DNA from: Methylosinus sp. Ce-a6
GTDB taxonomy: Bacteria; Pseudomonadota; Alphaproteobacteria; Rhizobiales; Beijerinckiaceae
Direction of reading: 5' to 3'
Assembly (NCBI RefSeq): GCF_009811655.1
Contig: NZ_BGJX01000004.1
Coordinates: 1 to 64,000 of the forward strand
DNA length: 64,000 nucleotides
The position numbers and the translations under genes are program-made. Below, one piece after another: positions 45,498 to 53,146 of the stretch. The notes beneath the pieces are model-generated. The model made no database searches. It worked only from the letters and a program-made list of their open reading frames with translations, and was not told where the DNA came from. Numbering within the stretch: the stretch's first letter is position 1; the number at the start of each line of letters is the position of its first letter.

Positions 45498-45701
45498 ATG
45501 AAACAGCCAGGATTGGACAATCGACATAGAGATAAAAACGGCGAAATTCATCGCAAAAGAGGCAACACCCTCATCGGCACGCTTCGAAAAGAATACGGCC
45601 CAGAACTCGCCAAAGGATATCGATCCGATGCTCAGCTAAAAACCGTATTGGAGAAGGAAGGCGTCTCGTCTCTTAATGAGCTGATGAAGAAAGAGCGCTA
45701 A
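45498..45701 (+). CDS. Small basic protein of the inserted cassette
   Basis: A 67-residue protein, MKQPGLDNRHRDKNGEIHRK, then RGNTLIGTLRKEYGPELAKG and YRSDAQLKTVLEKEGVSSLN. The CAGGAG site upstream supports the start. Short proteins with the signature LDNRHRDKxGxIxxKxGNT are, from memory, scattered in proteobacterial accessory regions near toxin-antitoxin or regulatory genes; I cannot name a function. It is the last gene before the displaced nrdJ tail and lies in lower-GC DNA with the peptidase gene. Confidence 0.7.
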   Translation: MKQPGLDNRHRDKNGEIHRKRGNTLIGTLRKEYGPELAKGYRSDAQLKTVLEKEGVSSLNELMKKER

Positions 45702-45856
45702 AGGGTCCATGCACCACCGTCGCCGAGAAGCGCGCCGAGGCGCGCATGAAGGGCTATGTCGGCGAAGCCTGTCCCGAATGCGCGAATTTCACTCTGGTGC
45801 GCAACGGGACGTGCCTGAAATGCGCAACCTGCGGAATTACGACTGGGTGCAGCTGA
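45702..45856 (+). pseudogene. Orphan original 3' end of nrdJ
   Basis: An in-frame stretch reads TVAEKRAEARMKGYVGEACP, then [20 protein letters not shown] and ITTGCS, ending in TGA at 45854-45856. This is the standard NrdJ C-terminus in the high-GC codon usage of the genome, but it is cut off from any start. It matches the functional tail of nrdJ at protein level while differing at many third positions, so it is the displaced native end, not a recent duplicate. Confidence 0.85.
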
Positions 45857-45894
45857 AGGCGAAGCCGCCGTCCTCCTTTTCGTGATCTGCTGCT

Positions 45895-45920
45895 CGGAGC
45901 CCCGTCGGATCGGGGCTCCG
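45895..45920 (+). terminator. Hairpin downstream of the old nrdJ end
   Basis: A perfect 10-bp stem (cggagccccg / cggggctccg) with a six-base loop. There is no T-run, so it may be the original nrdJ terminator only in a factor-assisted sense. Confidence 0.45.
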
Positions 45921-46014
45921 CCTCGAGGAGCCCGGCTTCGGCCGGCGGTTGCGACCGCCCCCTCCTTGGGATAGTCCATCTGCGACACGCGTTCCGAAAG
46001 AGAAGAGACCGCCC

Positions 46015-47859
46015 ATGCCGCCGTTCCGCTCCCGCACCACCACCCATGGACGCAATATGGCGGGCGCGCGCGGCCTCTGGCGCGCGACCGGCATGAAGGA
46101 CGGCGATTTCGGCAAGCCGATCATCGCCGTCGCCAATTCCTTCACGCAATTCGTGCCGGGCCATGTGCATCTGAAAGACCTCGGCCAGCTCGTCGCCCGC
46201 GAGATCGAGAAGGCCGGCGGCGTCGCCAAGGAGTTCGACACGATCGCCGTCGACGACGGCATCGCCATGGGCCATGACGGAATGCTCTATTCCCTGCCCT
46301 CGCGCGAGATCATCGCCGACAGCGTCGAATATATGTGCAACGCCCATTGCGCCGACGCTCTCGTCTGCATCTCCAATTGCGACAAGATCACGCCCGGAAT
46401 GCTGATGGCCGCGCTGCGGCTGAACATCCCCACCGTCTTCGTCTCGGGTGGGCCGATGGAGGCCGGCAAGGTCACGCTGCATGGCGAGGCCCATGCGCTC
46501 GATCTCGTCGACGCGATGGTCGCGGCCGGCGACGACAAGGTCAGCGACGCCGATGTCGCCGTCATCGAGCGCTCGGCCTGCCCGACCTGCGGCTCCTGCT
46601 CCGGCATGTTCACGGCCAATTCGATGAACTGCCTCGCCGAGGCGCTCGGCCTCGCCCTGCCCGGCAATGGCACTGTGCTGGCGACGCACGCCGATCGCGA
46701 GCGCCTCTTCGTCGAGGCCGGCCATCTCATCGTCGATCTCGCCCGCCGCTGGTACGAGCAGGACGATTCGAGCGTGCTGCCGCGCTCCATCGCGAAGTTC
46801 GAGGCTTTCGAGAACGCCATGACGCTCGACATCGCCATGGGCGGCTCCACCAACACAGTGCTGCATATTCTCGCCGCCGCCTATGAGGCGGACGTCCCCT
46901 TCACCATGGCCGACATCGACCGCCTGTCGCGGCGCGTGCCGGTGCTGTGCAAGGTCGCGCCCTCCGTGCCGGACATTCATCTCGAGGATGTGCATCGCGC
47001 CGGCGGCATCTACGCCATTCTGGGCGAGCTCGCGCGCGCCGGCCTGTTGCATACGGAACTGCCCACGGTGCATTCGGCGACGCTCGGCGAGGCGCTCGCG
47101 CGCTGGGACGCGCGCGTCTCCAATAGCGAGAGCGTCGCGACCTTCTTTCGCGCCGCGCCCGGCGGCGTGCCGACGCAGGTGGCCTTCAGCCAGAGCCGCC
47201 GTTTCGACACGCTCGACCTCGACCGCGAGAAAGGCGCCGTGCGCGACGCGGCCCACGCCTTCTCCAAGGATGGCGGCCTCGCGGTTCTGACCGGCAATCT
47301 GGCGCAGGACGGCTGCATCGTGAAGACGGCGGGCGTCGACGACTCCATTCTGAAATTCGCCGGCCCGGCGCGCGTCTTCGAGAGCCAGGACGCGGCCGTC
47401 GACGCGATCCTCGGCAACAGAATCGTCGCCGGCGATGTGGTGGTGATCCGCTATGAGGGGCCGCGCGGCGGGCCGGGAATGCAGGAGATGCTCTATCCGA
47501 CGAGCTATCTGAAATCGAAAGGCCTGGGCAAGGCCTGCGCGCTCATCACCGACGGGCGTTTTTCCGGCGGCACCTCCGGCCTCTCCATCGGCCATGTCTC
47601 GCCGGAGGCGGCCGAGGGCGGCCTCATCGGCCTGGTGAAAGAGGGCGACCGCATCGAGATCGACATTCCGGCGCGCTCCATCCACCTCGCGGTTTCGGAC
47701 GAAGAGCTGGCGAAGCGCCGCGCGGCGGAGGACGCGCGCGGCAAGGACGCGTGGAAGCCCGCCGCGCGCGCCCGCAAAGTGTCCAAGGCGCTGCGCGCCT
47801 ATGCGGCGATGACGACGAGCGCCGCGCGCGGCGCTGTGCGCGAGGTTCCTACGGAATAG
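46015..47859 (+). CDS. ilvD: Dihydroxy-acid dehydratase
   Basis: A 614-residue IlvD, an iron-sulfur dehydratase of Ile/Val synthesis. Seen: [20 protein letters not shown] at the start, [20 protein letters not shown] near 39-58, [20 protein letters not shown] with a cluster cysteine near 120, [20 protein letters not shown] with cluster cysteines near 190-209, and [20 protein letters not shown] near 514-533. The ATG at 46015 yields the family N-terminus. Confidence 0.96.
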   Translation: MPPFRSRTTTHGRNMAGARGLWRATGMKDGDFGKPIIAVANSFTQFVPGHVHLKDLGQLVAREIEKAGGVAKEFDTIAVDDGIAMGHDGMLYSLPSREIIADSVEYMCNAHCADALVCISNCDKITPGMLMAALRLNIPTVFVSGGPMEAGKVTLHGEAHALDLVDAMVAAGDDKVSDADVAVIERSACPTCGSCSGMFTANSMNCLAEALGLALPGNGTVLATHADRERLFVEAGHLIVDLARRWYEQDDSSVLPRSIAKFEAFENAMTLDIAMGGSTNTVLHILAAAYEADVPFTMADIDRLSRRVPVLCKVAPSVPDIHLEDVHRAGGIYAILGELARAGLLHTELPTVHSATLGEALARWDARVSNSESVATFFRAAPGGVPTQVAFSQSRRFDTLDLDREKGAVRDAAHAFSKDGGLAVLTGNLAQDGCIVKTAGVDDSILKFAGPARVFESQDAAVDAILGNRIVAGDVVVIRYEGPRGGPGMQEMLYPTSYLKSKGLGKACALITDGRFSGGTSGLSIGHVSPEAAEGGLIGLVKEGDRIEIDIPARSIHLAVSDEELAKRRAAEDARGKDAWKPAARARKVSKALRAYAAMTTSAARGAVREVPTE

Positions 47860-47863
47860 CCTG

Positions 47864-47914
47864 ACGTCATTGCGAGCGCAGCGAAGCAATCCAGAGCCGT
47901 GAGGCGGCTCCTGG
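47864..47914. repeat. REP family A, half element
   Basis: gacgtcattgcgagcgcagc with gaagcaatccagagccgtga; only the left arm is present, just after ilvD. Confidence 0.65.
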
Positions 47915-47960
47915 ACCACGTCACCGGCTTTTCGTGCCATCCTTCGCATTCGGAAAGGGC

Positions 47961-48043
47961 CGTCATTGCGAGGAGCGAAGCGACGAAGCAATCCAGAGGC
48001 CGCCCCACGGCTCTGGATTGCTTCGCTGCGCTCGCAATGACGG
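47961..48043. repeat. REP family A, complete element
   Basis: cgtcattgcgaggagcgaag with gcaatccagagg, then ctctggattgcttcgctgcg and ctcgcaatgacgg. It abuts the GIY-YIG pseudogene. Confidence 0.85.
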
Positions 48044-48046
48044 AGT

Positions 48047-48333
48047 TCAGAGAGCGAGCTCGTCGTAGAGGTCCCGCCACGTCGGATTCATCGCCTCGAT
48101 CAGCGCGAGCTTCTTTGTCCGCGACCCGGCCTTTATCTGTTTCTCCCGAGCGATGGCGTCATCCATCCGCTCATAATATTCATACCAGACGAGCGTCTTG
48201 CATTCATATCGCGCGGTAAAGCCCGGCGACCTTCTCGATGCTGATGGACGCGCTGCGACAGATTCGACGTGACGCCGGTGTAGAGGGTTCCGTTACGCCT
48301 GCTCGCGACGATGTAGACGGCCGGCTGTCTCAT
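48047..48333 (-). pseudogene. Frameshifted GIY-YIG endonuclease gene
   Basis: The frame starts MRQPAVYIVASRRNGTLYTG and VTSNLSQRVHQHRE, a GIY-YIG (UvrC/YhbQ-like) domain. After about 35 residues it shifts frame: the expected continuation FTARYECKTLVWYEYYERMD, DAIAREKQIKAGSRTKKLAL and IEAMNPTWRDLYDELAL is intact but in another frame, ending in TGA at 48047-48049. A net loss of one base near 48220 explains it. Either the gene is broken or the base call is wrong. REP family A copies lie on both sides. Confidence 0.8.
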
Positions 48334-48360
48334 GTCTGTCGCATATCTATCTGTCTCCGC

Positions 48361-48427
48361 CGTCGCGACGAGCGATCCAGGGGCCGCCTCACGGCTCTGG
48401 ATTGCTTCGCTTCGCTCGCAATGACGG
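48361..48427. repeat. REP family A, truncated element
   Basis: cgacgagcgatccaggggcc, then ctctggattgcttcgcttcg and ctcgcaatgacgg. It lies between the pseudogene and rlmJ. Confidence 0.7.
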
Positions 48428-48455
48428 CTCTCATTACGTCTTCGCGAAGAAAATC

Positions 48456-49307
48456 TCACTCCCCGCTCACCCATTCGATCTCGAATCCCGCGCCCGGCCC
48501 CTGCGCCAGCCGCACCGCGAGATAGGCGGAAATCATCCGCGCCTCTTCCTCGAAAGTGAAGGGCGGATTGACGACGACGAGGCCGGTGCGGCGCAGCTTC
48601 GTATCGTCCACGGCGCCGCCGACGCAAAGATCGAGGCGCAAAATCCGCTTCACGCCGCAAGAGCGCAGAGCGCCGATGAAAGAGCATGACTCCGCCTCGT
48701 CCTTGATCGGCCGCCACAGAGCGTAAATTCCCGTCGGCCATTTGCGATGCGCCTCGAGGAACGTCTTCACCATTCGCTCGCTCTCGTCGCGCTGCTCGAA
48801 GGGCGGATCGACGAGCACGAGCCCGCGCCGCTCCTTGGGCGGCACGAAGGCGGACAGCCCGACATAGCCGTCGAGATGAATGGTCTTCACGCGCTTGTCG
48901 CGCGCGAAACGCGCCTCGAGCGCCTCGAAAGCATCCGGCCGCAATTCGCAGAAGACGGCGCGATCCTGCGCGCGTAGGAAATGCGTCGCGATCAGCGGCG
49001 AGCCCGGATAGAGGCTCGGCCGCCCTTCCGCATCGAGCGGCCCGACAATGTCGAGATAAGGCGCGAGCAGATCGCGCAGCCCCGCGTCCGCGCCGTCGAG
49101 ATCGGCGAGCCGCCCTATGCCTCCGCGCCATTCGCCCGTGCGCTCGGCTTCGTCCGCGGCAAGATCATAGGCGCCCTCCCCCGCATGTGTGTCGATGACG
49201 CGAAACGGCGTCTCCTTGCGCGTGAGATAAAGCAGCAGCCGCGCGAGCAGCGCATGTTTGAACACATCGGCGAAATTGCCGGCGTGGAAACCATGGCGAT
49301 AATTCAT
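48456..49307 (-). CDS. rlmJ: 23S rRNA (adenine-N6)-methyltransferase RlmJ
   Basis: A 283-residue RlmJ (YhiR), which methylates A2030 of 23S rRNA. The N-terminus MNYRHGFHAGNFADVFKHAL is diagnostic; VIDTHAGEGAYDL near 37-49 is the SAM-binding motif I and VLVDPPFEQRDE near 162-173 the catalytic DPPF motif. It lies three bases from the RNase T2 gene on the same strand and may be co-transcribed with it. Confidence 0.94.
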   Translation of the reverse strand: MNYRHGFHAGNFADVFKHALLARLLLYLTRKETPFRVIDTHAGEGAYDLAADEAERTGEWRGGIGRLADLDGADAGLRDLLAPYLDIVGPLDAEGRPSLYPGSPLIATHFLRAQDRAVFCELRPDAFEALEARFARDKRVKTIHLDGYVGLSAFVPPKERRGLVLVDPPFEQRDESERMVKTFLEAHRKWPTGIYALWRPIKDEAESCSFIGALRSCGVKRILRLDLCVGGAVDDTKLRRTGLVVVNPPFTFEEEARMISAYLAVRLAQGPGAGFEIEWVSGE

Positions 49308-49310
49308 CGG

Positions 49311-49991
49311 CTACAGAGGAGCCGGCACGGAGACCTCGCCCGCCCGGCAGGCGCTTCGCGCGATCTCGGGACAGGGGCGGAACTCGCGCAGATCGCGCGA
49401 GAAGCAGATGCGCACATCCTGCAGCGCGCCTTTGCGGCAGGTGACGGCGAGCATGCCCGGGCGCAGCCGTGGATTGGCGGCGATGAAGGCGCGCTGAATG
49501 TCGAGCGGCGCGAAGGTCTGCGGCTCTTTCGGCCGCTCGAAAGGCGCCGGTATCGCGACGTTCTCGCGGGCGCGGCGCACATCGGCGAAATAGTCGCTCG
49601 GGCTCTTGCCCGAGCAACGACCGTGCTTGCGCCATTCGTGCCGGGCGAGCCCTTCGTCCGGATAGACGCCCGCGACACGCTCGAGAGCCATGCGCGAGGG
49701 CGAGGCGGCGCCGTCGCAATCGCTCGGGAAGCCATGCTCATATTGCGGCCACAGGCCGTGGGTGACGAAGCCTTTGCCGAGACCCGGCTCGCATTGCGCG
49801 CGATATTCGCGGCCCTCGCCGCTCTCGCAAAAGGCCGGCGACCAGGAGAGCGTCAGCACATAGAAGTCGAATGCGCCCGCCCCGCCCCGCGGCGCGGCAG
49901 GCGCGAGATCCGGCTCGGCTATGGCTCCGACCGGCGCAAAGGCGAAGACGAGCGCCGCGAGGGCGCAGGCGAGGATCGAGTGCTTGAACAT
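49311..49991 (-). CDS. Ribonuclease T2 family protein
   Basis: A 226-residue exported RNase T2: signal peptide (ILACALAALVFAFAPVGAIA), the first catalytic segment FVTHGLWPQYEHGFPSDCD near 75-93, preceded by LTLSWSPAFCESG, and the second segment ARHEWRKHGRCSG near 115-127, with both active-site histidines and the glutamate. Several cysteines suggest disulfides. T2 enzymes degrade RNA in the periplasm or outside. The ATG at 49991 gives the signal peptide; it lies upstream of rlmJ. Confidence 0.9.
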   Translation of the reverse strand: MFKHSILACALAALVFAFAPVGAIAEPDLAPAAPRGGAGAFDFYVLTLSWSPAFCESGEGREYRAQCEPGLGKGFVTHGLWPQYEHGFPSDCDGAASPSRMALERVAGVYPDEGLARHEWRKHGRCSGKSPSDYFADVRRARENVAIPAPFERPKEPQTFAPLDIQRAFIAANPRLRPGMLAVTCRKGALQDVRICFSRDLREFRPCPEIARSACRAGEVSVPAPL

Positions 49992-50197
49992 GCGCCGCTC
50001 CGAAAAAGCCCGGATGCGGATTGATGCCGGAGCGCGAGGCGCCGCGTCAAGCCGCGCGCAAGCGGGCGTCGGCGGCGTTGACACAACCTACTTATTCACT
50101 AGGATATTCGATGAACGAGAAACGTAACATGAAAGCGAAAACGCGAACGCTCTGCGTCGCCGCGCCCATCGATCCACGAACCTCGAGGAGTCAGAGC

Positions 50198-50623
50198 ATG
50201 AGCGAAGAGTGGGACTATCAGATCCGCCTCACCATCAGCGATGAATTCGCCGAGATCGCCCGCACCGATCCGCAAAATGCGGCGCTCGCGCCGATCGGCG
50301 AGATTCTGGCGAAGCGCCATGCGGCGCTGCGCAATCAATTCGACGCCTTCGTCGGCTACGTCACGCAAGCGGAGACGCAGGGCGTCGAGCATTTCCCGCT
50401 CTATAAATGGACCAAGGCGACGATCGAGGACCCGGTCAAAAAAGCCAAGCACATAAAATCCTTCTCGATCCATGTCGAAGGCGAGGAGGTCTATCCCAAG
50501 GCCGCCGCGGACGCGCTCGAGGCGGATCTTTCGCCGCTCGTCGGCGGCGGCGTCGTCGAGAAGCTCTCCAAGCACGACACCAATCCCGCGAATAATCCGC
50601 AGGCGCCGGCCCATCTGCGCTGA
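50198..50623 (+). CDS. Conserved hypothetical protein
   Basis: A 141-residue soluble protein, mixed alpha/beta, starting MSEEWDYQIRLTISDEFAEI after a GAGGAG site. Other stretches are AKRHAALRNQFDAFVGYVTQ near 38-57 and KHIKSFSIHVEGEEVYPKAA near 84-103; the end is Pro/Asn-rich. No domain recognised. It stands between the RNase T2 gene (divergent) and a DUF459 hydrolase gene. Confidence 0.7.
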   Translation: MSEEWDYQIRLTISDEFAEIARTDPQNAALAPIGEILAKRHAALRNQFDAFVGYVTQAETQGVEHFPLYKWTKATIEDPVKKAKHIKSFSIHVEGEEVYPKAAADALEADLSPLVGGGVVEKLSKHDTNPANNPQAPAHLR

Positions 50624-50719
50624 AGCGGCGGCGAAACGACGAGGCGGGAACGGAGCGAGCCCGCCGCCTCGGCGGAGCGCCGGATCGCTTTGCCGCCGGG
50701 GCCGCGCTATATTGGCGAC

Positions 50720-52051
50720 ATGCGCAGTCTGTCTCGCTCCCTCGGCCTATTCGCGGTCCTCCTTTTGGCGCTGCTCCTCGGCGGCGCCGACGCCGCGCGC
50801 GCGCAGGACCCTGTCGCGGATTTCTTCCAGGGCCTCTTCGGCGGCCGCCCCCACGCCCGCCAGCAGGCGCATCCGCCCGCGCGCGAGACCGGCCGGATGC
50901 GCCGCCTCGTGCCGCACCGCGAATATGGCGCGCCGGCCTATTGGCACGGCCAGAGCAAGGCCGCGAAAAAGGACAAGACGCAGAAGCCCGAGGACCCCAA
51001 CGCCCCGCCGCCCTTTCAAGTGGCGGTGATCGGCGACAGTCTCGGGCAGATGCTCGCCGACGGCCTGGAAGACGCCTACTCGGATCGGTCGGACATTCGC
51101 GTTCTGCACAGGGCCAAGGACAGCACCGGCCTCGTGCGCGACGATTATTTCGACTGGCCGAAGGCGGCGCGCGAGCTGCTCGCGAGCGGCGAGAAGATCG
51201 ACATCGCCGTCATGATGATCGGCTCCAACGATCGCCAGGCCATTCATGAGGGGGCCGAGACGATCGAGACACTGTCGCCGCGCTGGCGCGAGCGCTACGC
51301 CCAGCGCGTCGAGAGCATCCGCGCCGCTTTCCGCGAGAAGAAGATTCCGCTCGTCTGGGTCGGCCTGCCGGTCACCAAGAGCGAGCATTTCGCCGCAGAT
51401 ATGGCGAAGTTCAACGACATCTACCGCCAGGCGGCGGCGCAGGACGGCGCGCCCTTCATCGATATTTGGGAGGCCTTCGCCGACGAGCGCAACCAATATC
51501 AGGCCTTCGGCCCGGACATAAACGGGCGCATCGTCAAGCTGAGGTCGGCGGACGGCGTCCATTTCACCGATGTCGGAGCGCGAAAGCTCGCCCATTTCGT
51601 CGAGGGCGAGATCAAGCGCCTCTTCGACGCGCGTCGTCCGGCGGCGCCGGAGGGCGCTCCGGCCGAAGCCGCCCAGCCTTCGGCGGAAGCGCCTCCCTCC
51701 GCAGAGGCGGCCGCCGTCGCCCCGCCGGTCCAGATCATCGCGCCGGCCGAGCCGACGCCGGCGGCCGCGCCGACGCTGCCGGATCGTCCGGCGATCGGTC
51801 CCGTCCAATCGCTCACGGCAATCGCCGTCTCCGCCGAGGGCGGCGAACTGGCGCGGCGCGGAAAAGCCTCCGCTCCCGCCGCGGAGGAGGCCGGCGCCGC
51901 AGCGGCGCGCGCGCTCGTCGACCATGTTTTCCTCGAGGGCGGCGAGCAAAAGAGCCAGCGCGGCCGCGCCGACGACTTCTCCTGGCCCAAAGGAGACGCC
52001 CGGCCCGCGCCGGCCCCCGCGCCCGCCTCCTCCGCCGCCGAGACGCGCTGA
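50720..52051 (+). CDS. DUF459 SGNH/GDSL-type hydrolase, exported
   Basis: A 443-residue protein: signal peptide (GLFAVLLLALLLGGADAARA), a basic linker, then an SGNH hydrolase of the DUF459 type with block I FQVAVIGDSLGQMLADGLED (Ser near 109), the MMIGSNDRQ block III (near 168) and block V SADGVHFTDVGARKL (Asp/His near 276-279). The last 150 residues are Ala/Pro/Glu-rich and disordered. In related bacteria DUF459 proteins are linked to cell envelope polysaccharide acetylation; the L,D-transpeptidase gene downstream fits a cell-wall setting. The ATG at 50720 was preferred to a TTG ten codons before. Confidence 0.82.
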   Translation: MRSLSRSLGLFAVLLLALLLGGADAARAQDPVADFFQGLFGGRPHARQQAHPPARETGRMRRLVPHREYGAPAYWHGQSKAAKKDKTQKPEDPNAPPPFQVAVIGDSLGQMLADGLEDAYSDRSDIRVLHRAKDSTGLVRDDYFDWPKAARELLASGEKIDIAVMMIGSNDRQAIHEGAETIETLSPRWRERYAQRVESIRAAFREKKIPLVWVGLPVTKSEHFAADMAKFNDIYRQAAAQDGAPFIDIWEAFADERNQYQAFGPDINGRIVKLRSADGVHFTDVGARKLAHFVEGEIKRLFDARRPAAPEGAPAEAAQPSAEAPPSAEAAAVAPPVQIIAPAEPTPAAAPTLPDRPAIGPVQSLTAIAVSAEGGELARRGKASAPAAEEAGAAAARALVDHVFLEGGEQKSQRGRADDFSWPKGDARPAPAPAPASSAAETR

Positions 52052-52232
52052 CGCGCGTCCCCTGCGGTTTCGCTCGAAATGCGCGGAAGCCGTCAACTCG
52101 GCGTTCAATTCACGTCGAATGAAGCGCGACGCGGCGATCTTCCGGACGGAACAGCCGAGCGCGCGCCGCATTTTTCTCCCGCTCGAGGGGCCCGAGGATC
52201 GCGCCGATCTCGCCTCGAAGGGAGTATGTGCC

Positions 52233-52844
52233 ATGTCTTTTCGTCGTTCGTCTCTTTCCGTCGCGCTCGCGCTGGGTTTCGGCGGCGCCGCGCCGGCGGC
52301 GCAGGCTTTCGAAAATCCGTTCGCTTTCTTGTTCAGTGGGCGTTCCGTCGCGAGCGCTCCGTCCAATTCCGACGGCCGCCTCACGGGCGAATATTCCTCG
52401 ACCCGGGAAATGGTCGCCGATCCGACCCGTCAACGGCCGGGGACCGTCACCGTCGACACGCAAAATCGCTATCTCTATCTCTCGATGGCCGACGGAAATG
52501 CGATCCGCTACGGCGTCGGCGTCGGCCGGCCGGGCTTCACCTGGCGTGGCCACACCCATATCGGCCGCAAGCAGGCCTGGCCGGCCTGGACGCCGCCCTC
52601 GGCCATGCTGCGCCGGCGCCCGGATCTGCCGCGCCATATGGTCGGCGGCTCGAATAATCCGCTCGGCGCGCGCGCCATGTATCTCTATTCGGGAGGCCGC
52701 GACACCATGTTCCGCATCCATGGCTCCAACGAGCCCTGGACCATCGGCCATGGCGTTTCCTCCGGCTGCATCCGCATGCTGAACGGCGACGTCACCGACC
52801 TCTACAATCGCGTGAAGGTCGGAACGCAGGTCCGCGTGCTCTGA
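52233..52844 (+). CDS. L,D-transpeptidase (YkuD domain)
   Basis: A 203-residue exported protein: signal peptide (LSVALALGFGGAAPAAQA), then a YkuD domain with GTVTVDTQNRYLYLSMADGN near 70-89, RYGVGVGRPGFTWRGHTHIG near 91-110 and the catalytic HGSNEPWTIGHGVSSGCIRM near 166-185 (His and Cys of the active site). It forms 3-3 peptidoglycan cross-links or links proteins to peptidoglycan. GAAGGGAG lies upstream of the ATG. Confidence 0.93.
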   Translation: MSFRRSSLSVALALGFGGAAPAAQAFENPFAFLFSGRSVASAPSNSDGRLTGEYSSTREMVADPTRQRPGTVTVDTQNRYLYLSMADGNAIRYGVGVGRPGFTWRGHTHIGRKQAWPAWTPPSAMLRRRPDLPRHMVGGSNNPLGARAMYLYSGGRDTMFRIHGSNEPWTIGHGVSSGCIRMLNGDVTDLYNRVKVGTQVRVL

Positions 52845-52946
52845 CGCGGTTTCCGATAACTCGCTCGACGTGGCGCCTGCCGCCTTCCTTCTCCCCGCGA
52901 GCGGGGAGAAGGAGAAATACGCAGCGACGCGGCGCGCTCTATCTCG

Positions 52947-53138
52947 TCAGCCGACGCAATTGGCGTTGGTTATGCCGGAGATGATGATCTGGGCGAAGGC
53001 CCAGACGCCGATCAATATCCAGGCGATGCGTTTCTTGTTCTGCCCATAGAGATAGGCGCCGCCGATCGGCATGGCGAGCAGCATATAGGGCAGGATCGAG
53101 TTTCCGATATTCTCGCAGTACCACAGGGCTGTGGGCAT
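52947..53138 (-). CDS. Small two-helix membrane protein, hypothetical
   Basis: A 63-residue protein with two helices (SILPYMLLAMPIGGAYLYG near 14-32 and IAWILIGVWAFAQIIISGIT near 38-57). A GAGGAG site lies just before the ATG at 53138. It starts eight bases after the gltD stop on the same strand, so it may be co-transcribed with gltD. No family recognised. Confidence 0.7.
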   Translation of the reverse strand: MPTALWYCENIGNSILPYMLLAMPIGGAYLYGQNKKRIAWILIGVWAFAQIIISGITNANCVG

Positions 53139-53146
53139 GGGTCTCC

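Larger units (their letters stand above)
44588..45702 (+). mobile_element. Inserted cassette that replaces and rebuilds the nrdJ 3' end
   Basis: Between the native body of nrdJ and its displaced native tail lie about 1.1 kb of lower-GC DNA. In order it carries a substitute coding end for nrdJ, an ImmA/IrrE-type peptidase gene and a small basic protein gene, all on the nrdJ strand with good ribosome binding sites. No integrase, transposase, terminal inverted repeat or clear direct repeat is seen. Boundaries are estimated from composition (left, within 44555-44600) and from where the native NrdJ tail frame resumes (right, about 45702-45715). Confidence 0.7.

Noticed and set aside
44588-45702. 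Intein, group I intron or group II intron in nrdJ
   Set aside because: nrdJ is closed by its own stop with a complete substitute tail and no splice motifs. The inserted genes encode a peptidase and a small protein, not a homing endonuclease or reverse transcriptase, and nothing would join the body to the orphan tail.
47864-48427. CRISPR array
   Set aside because: The repeated units are imperfect REP palindromes of about 80 bases at irregular distances, with a gene remnant between them rather than unique spacers.
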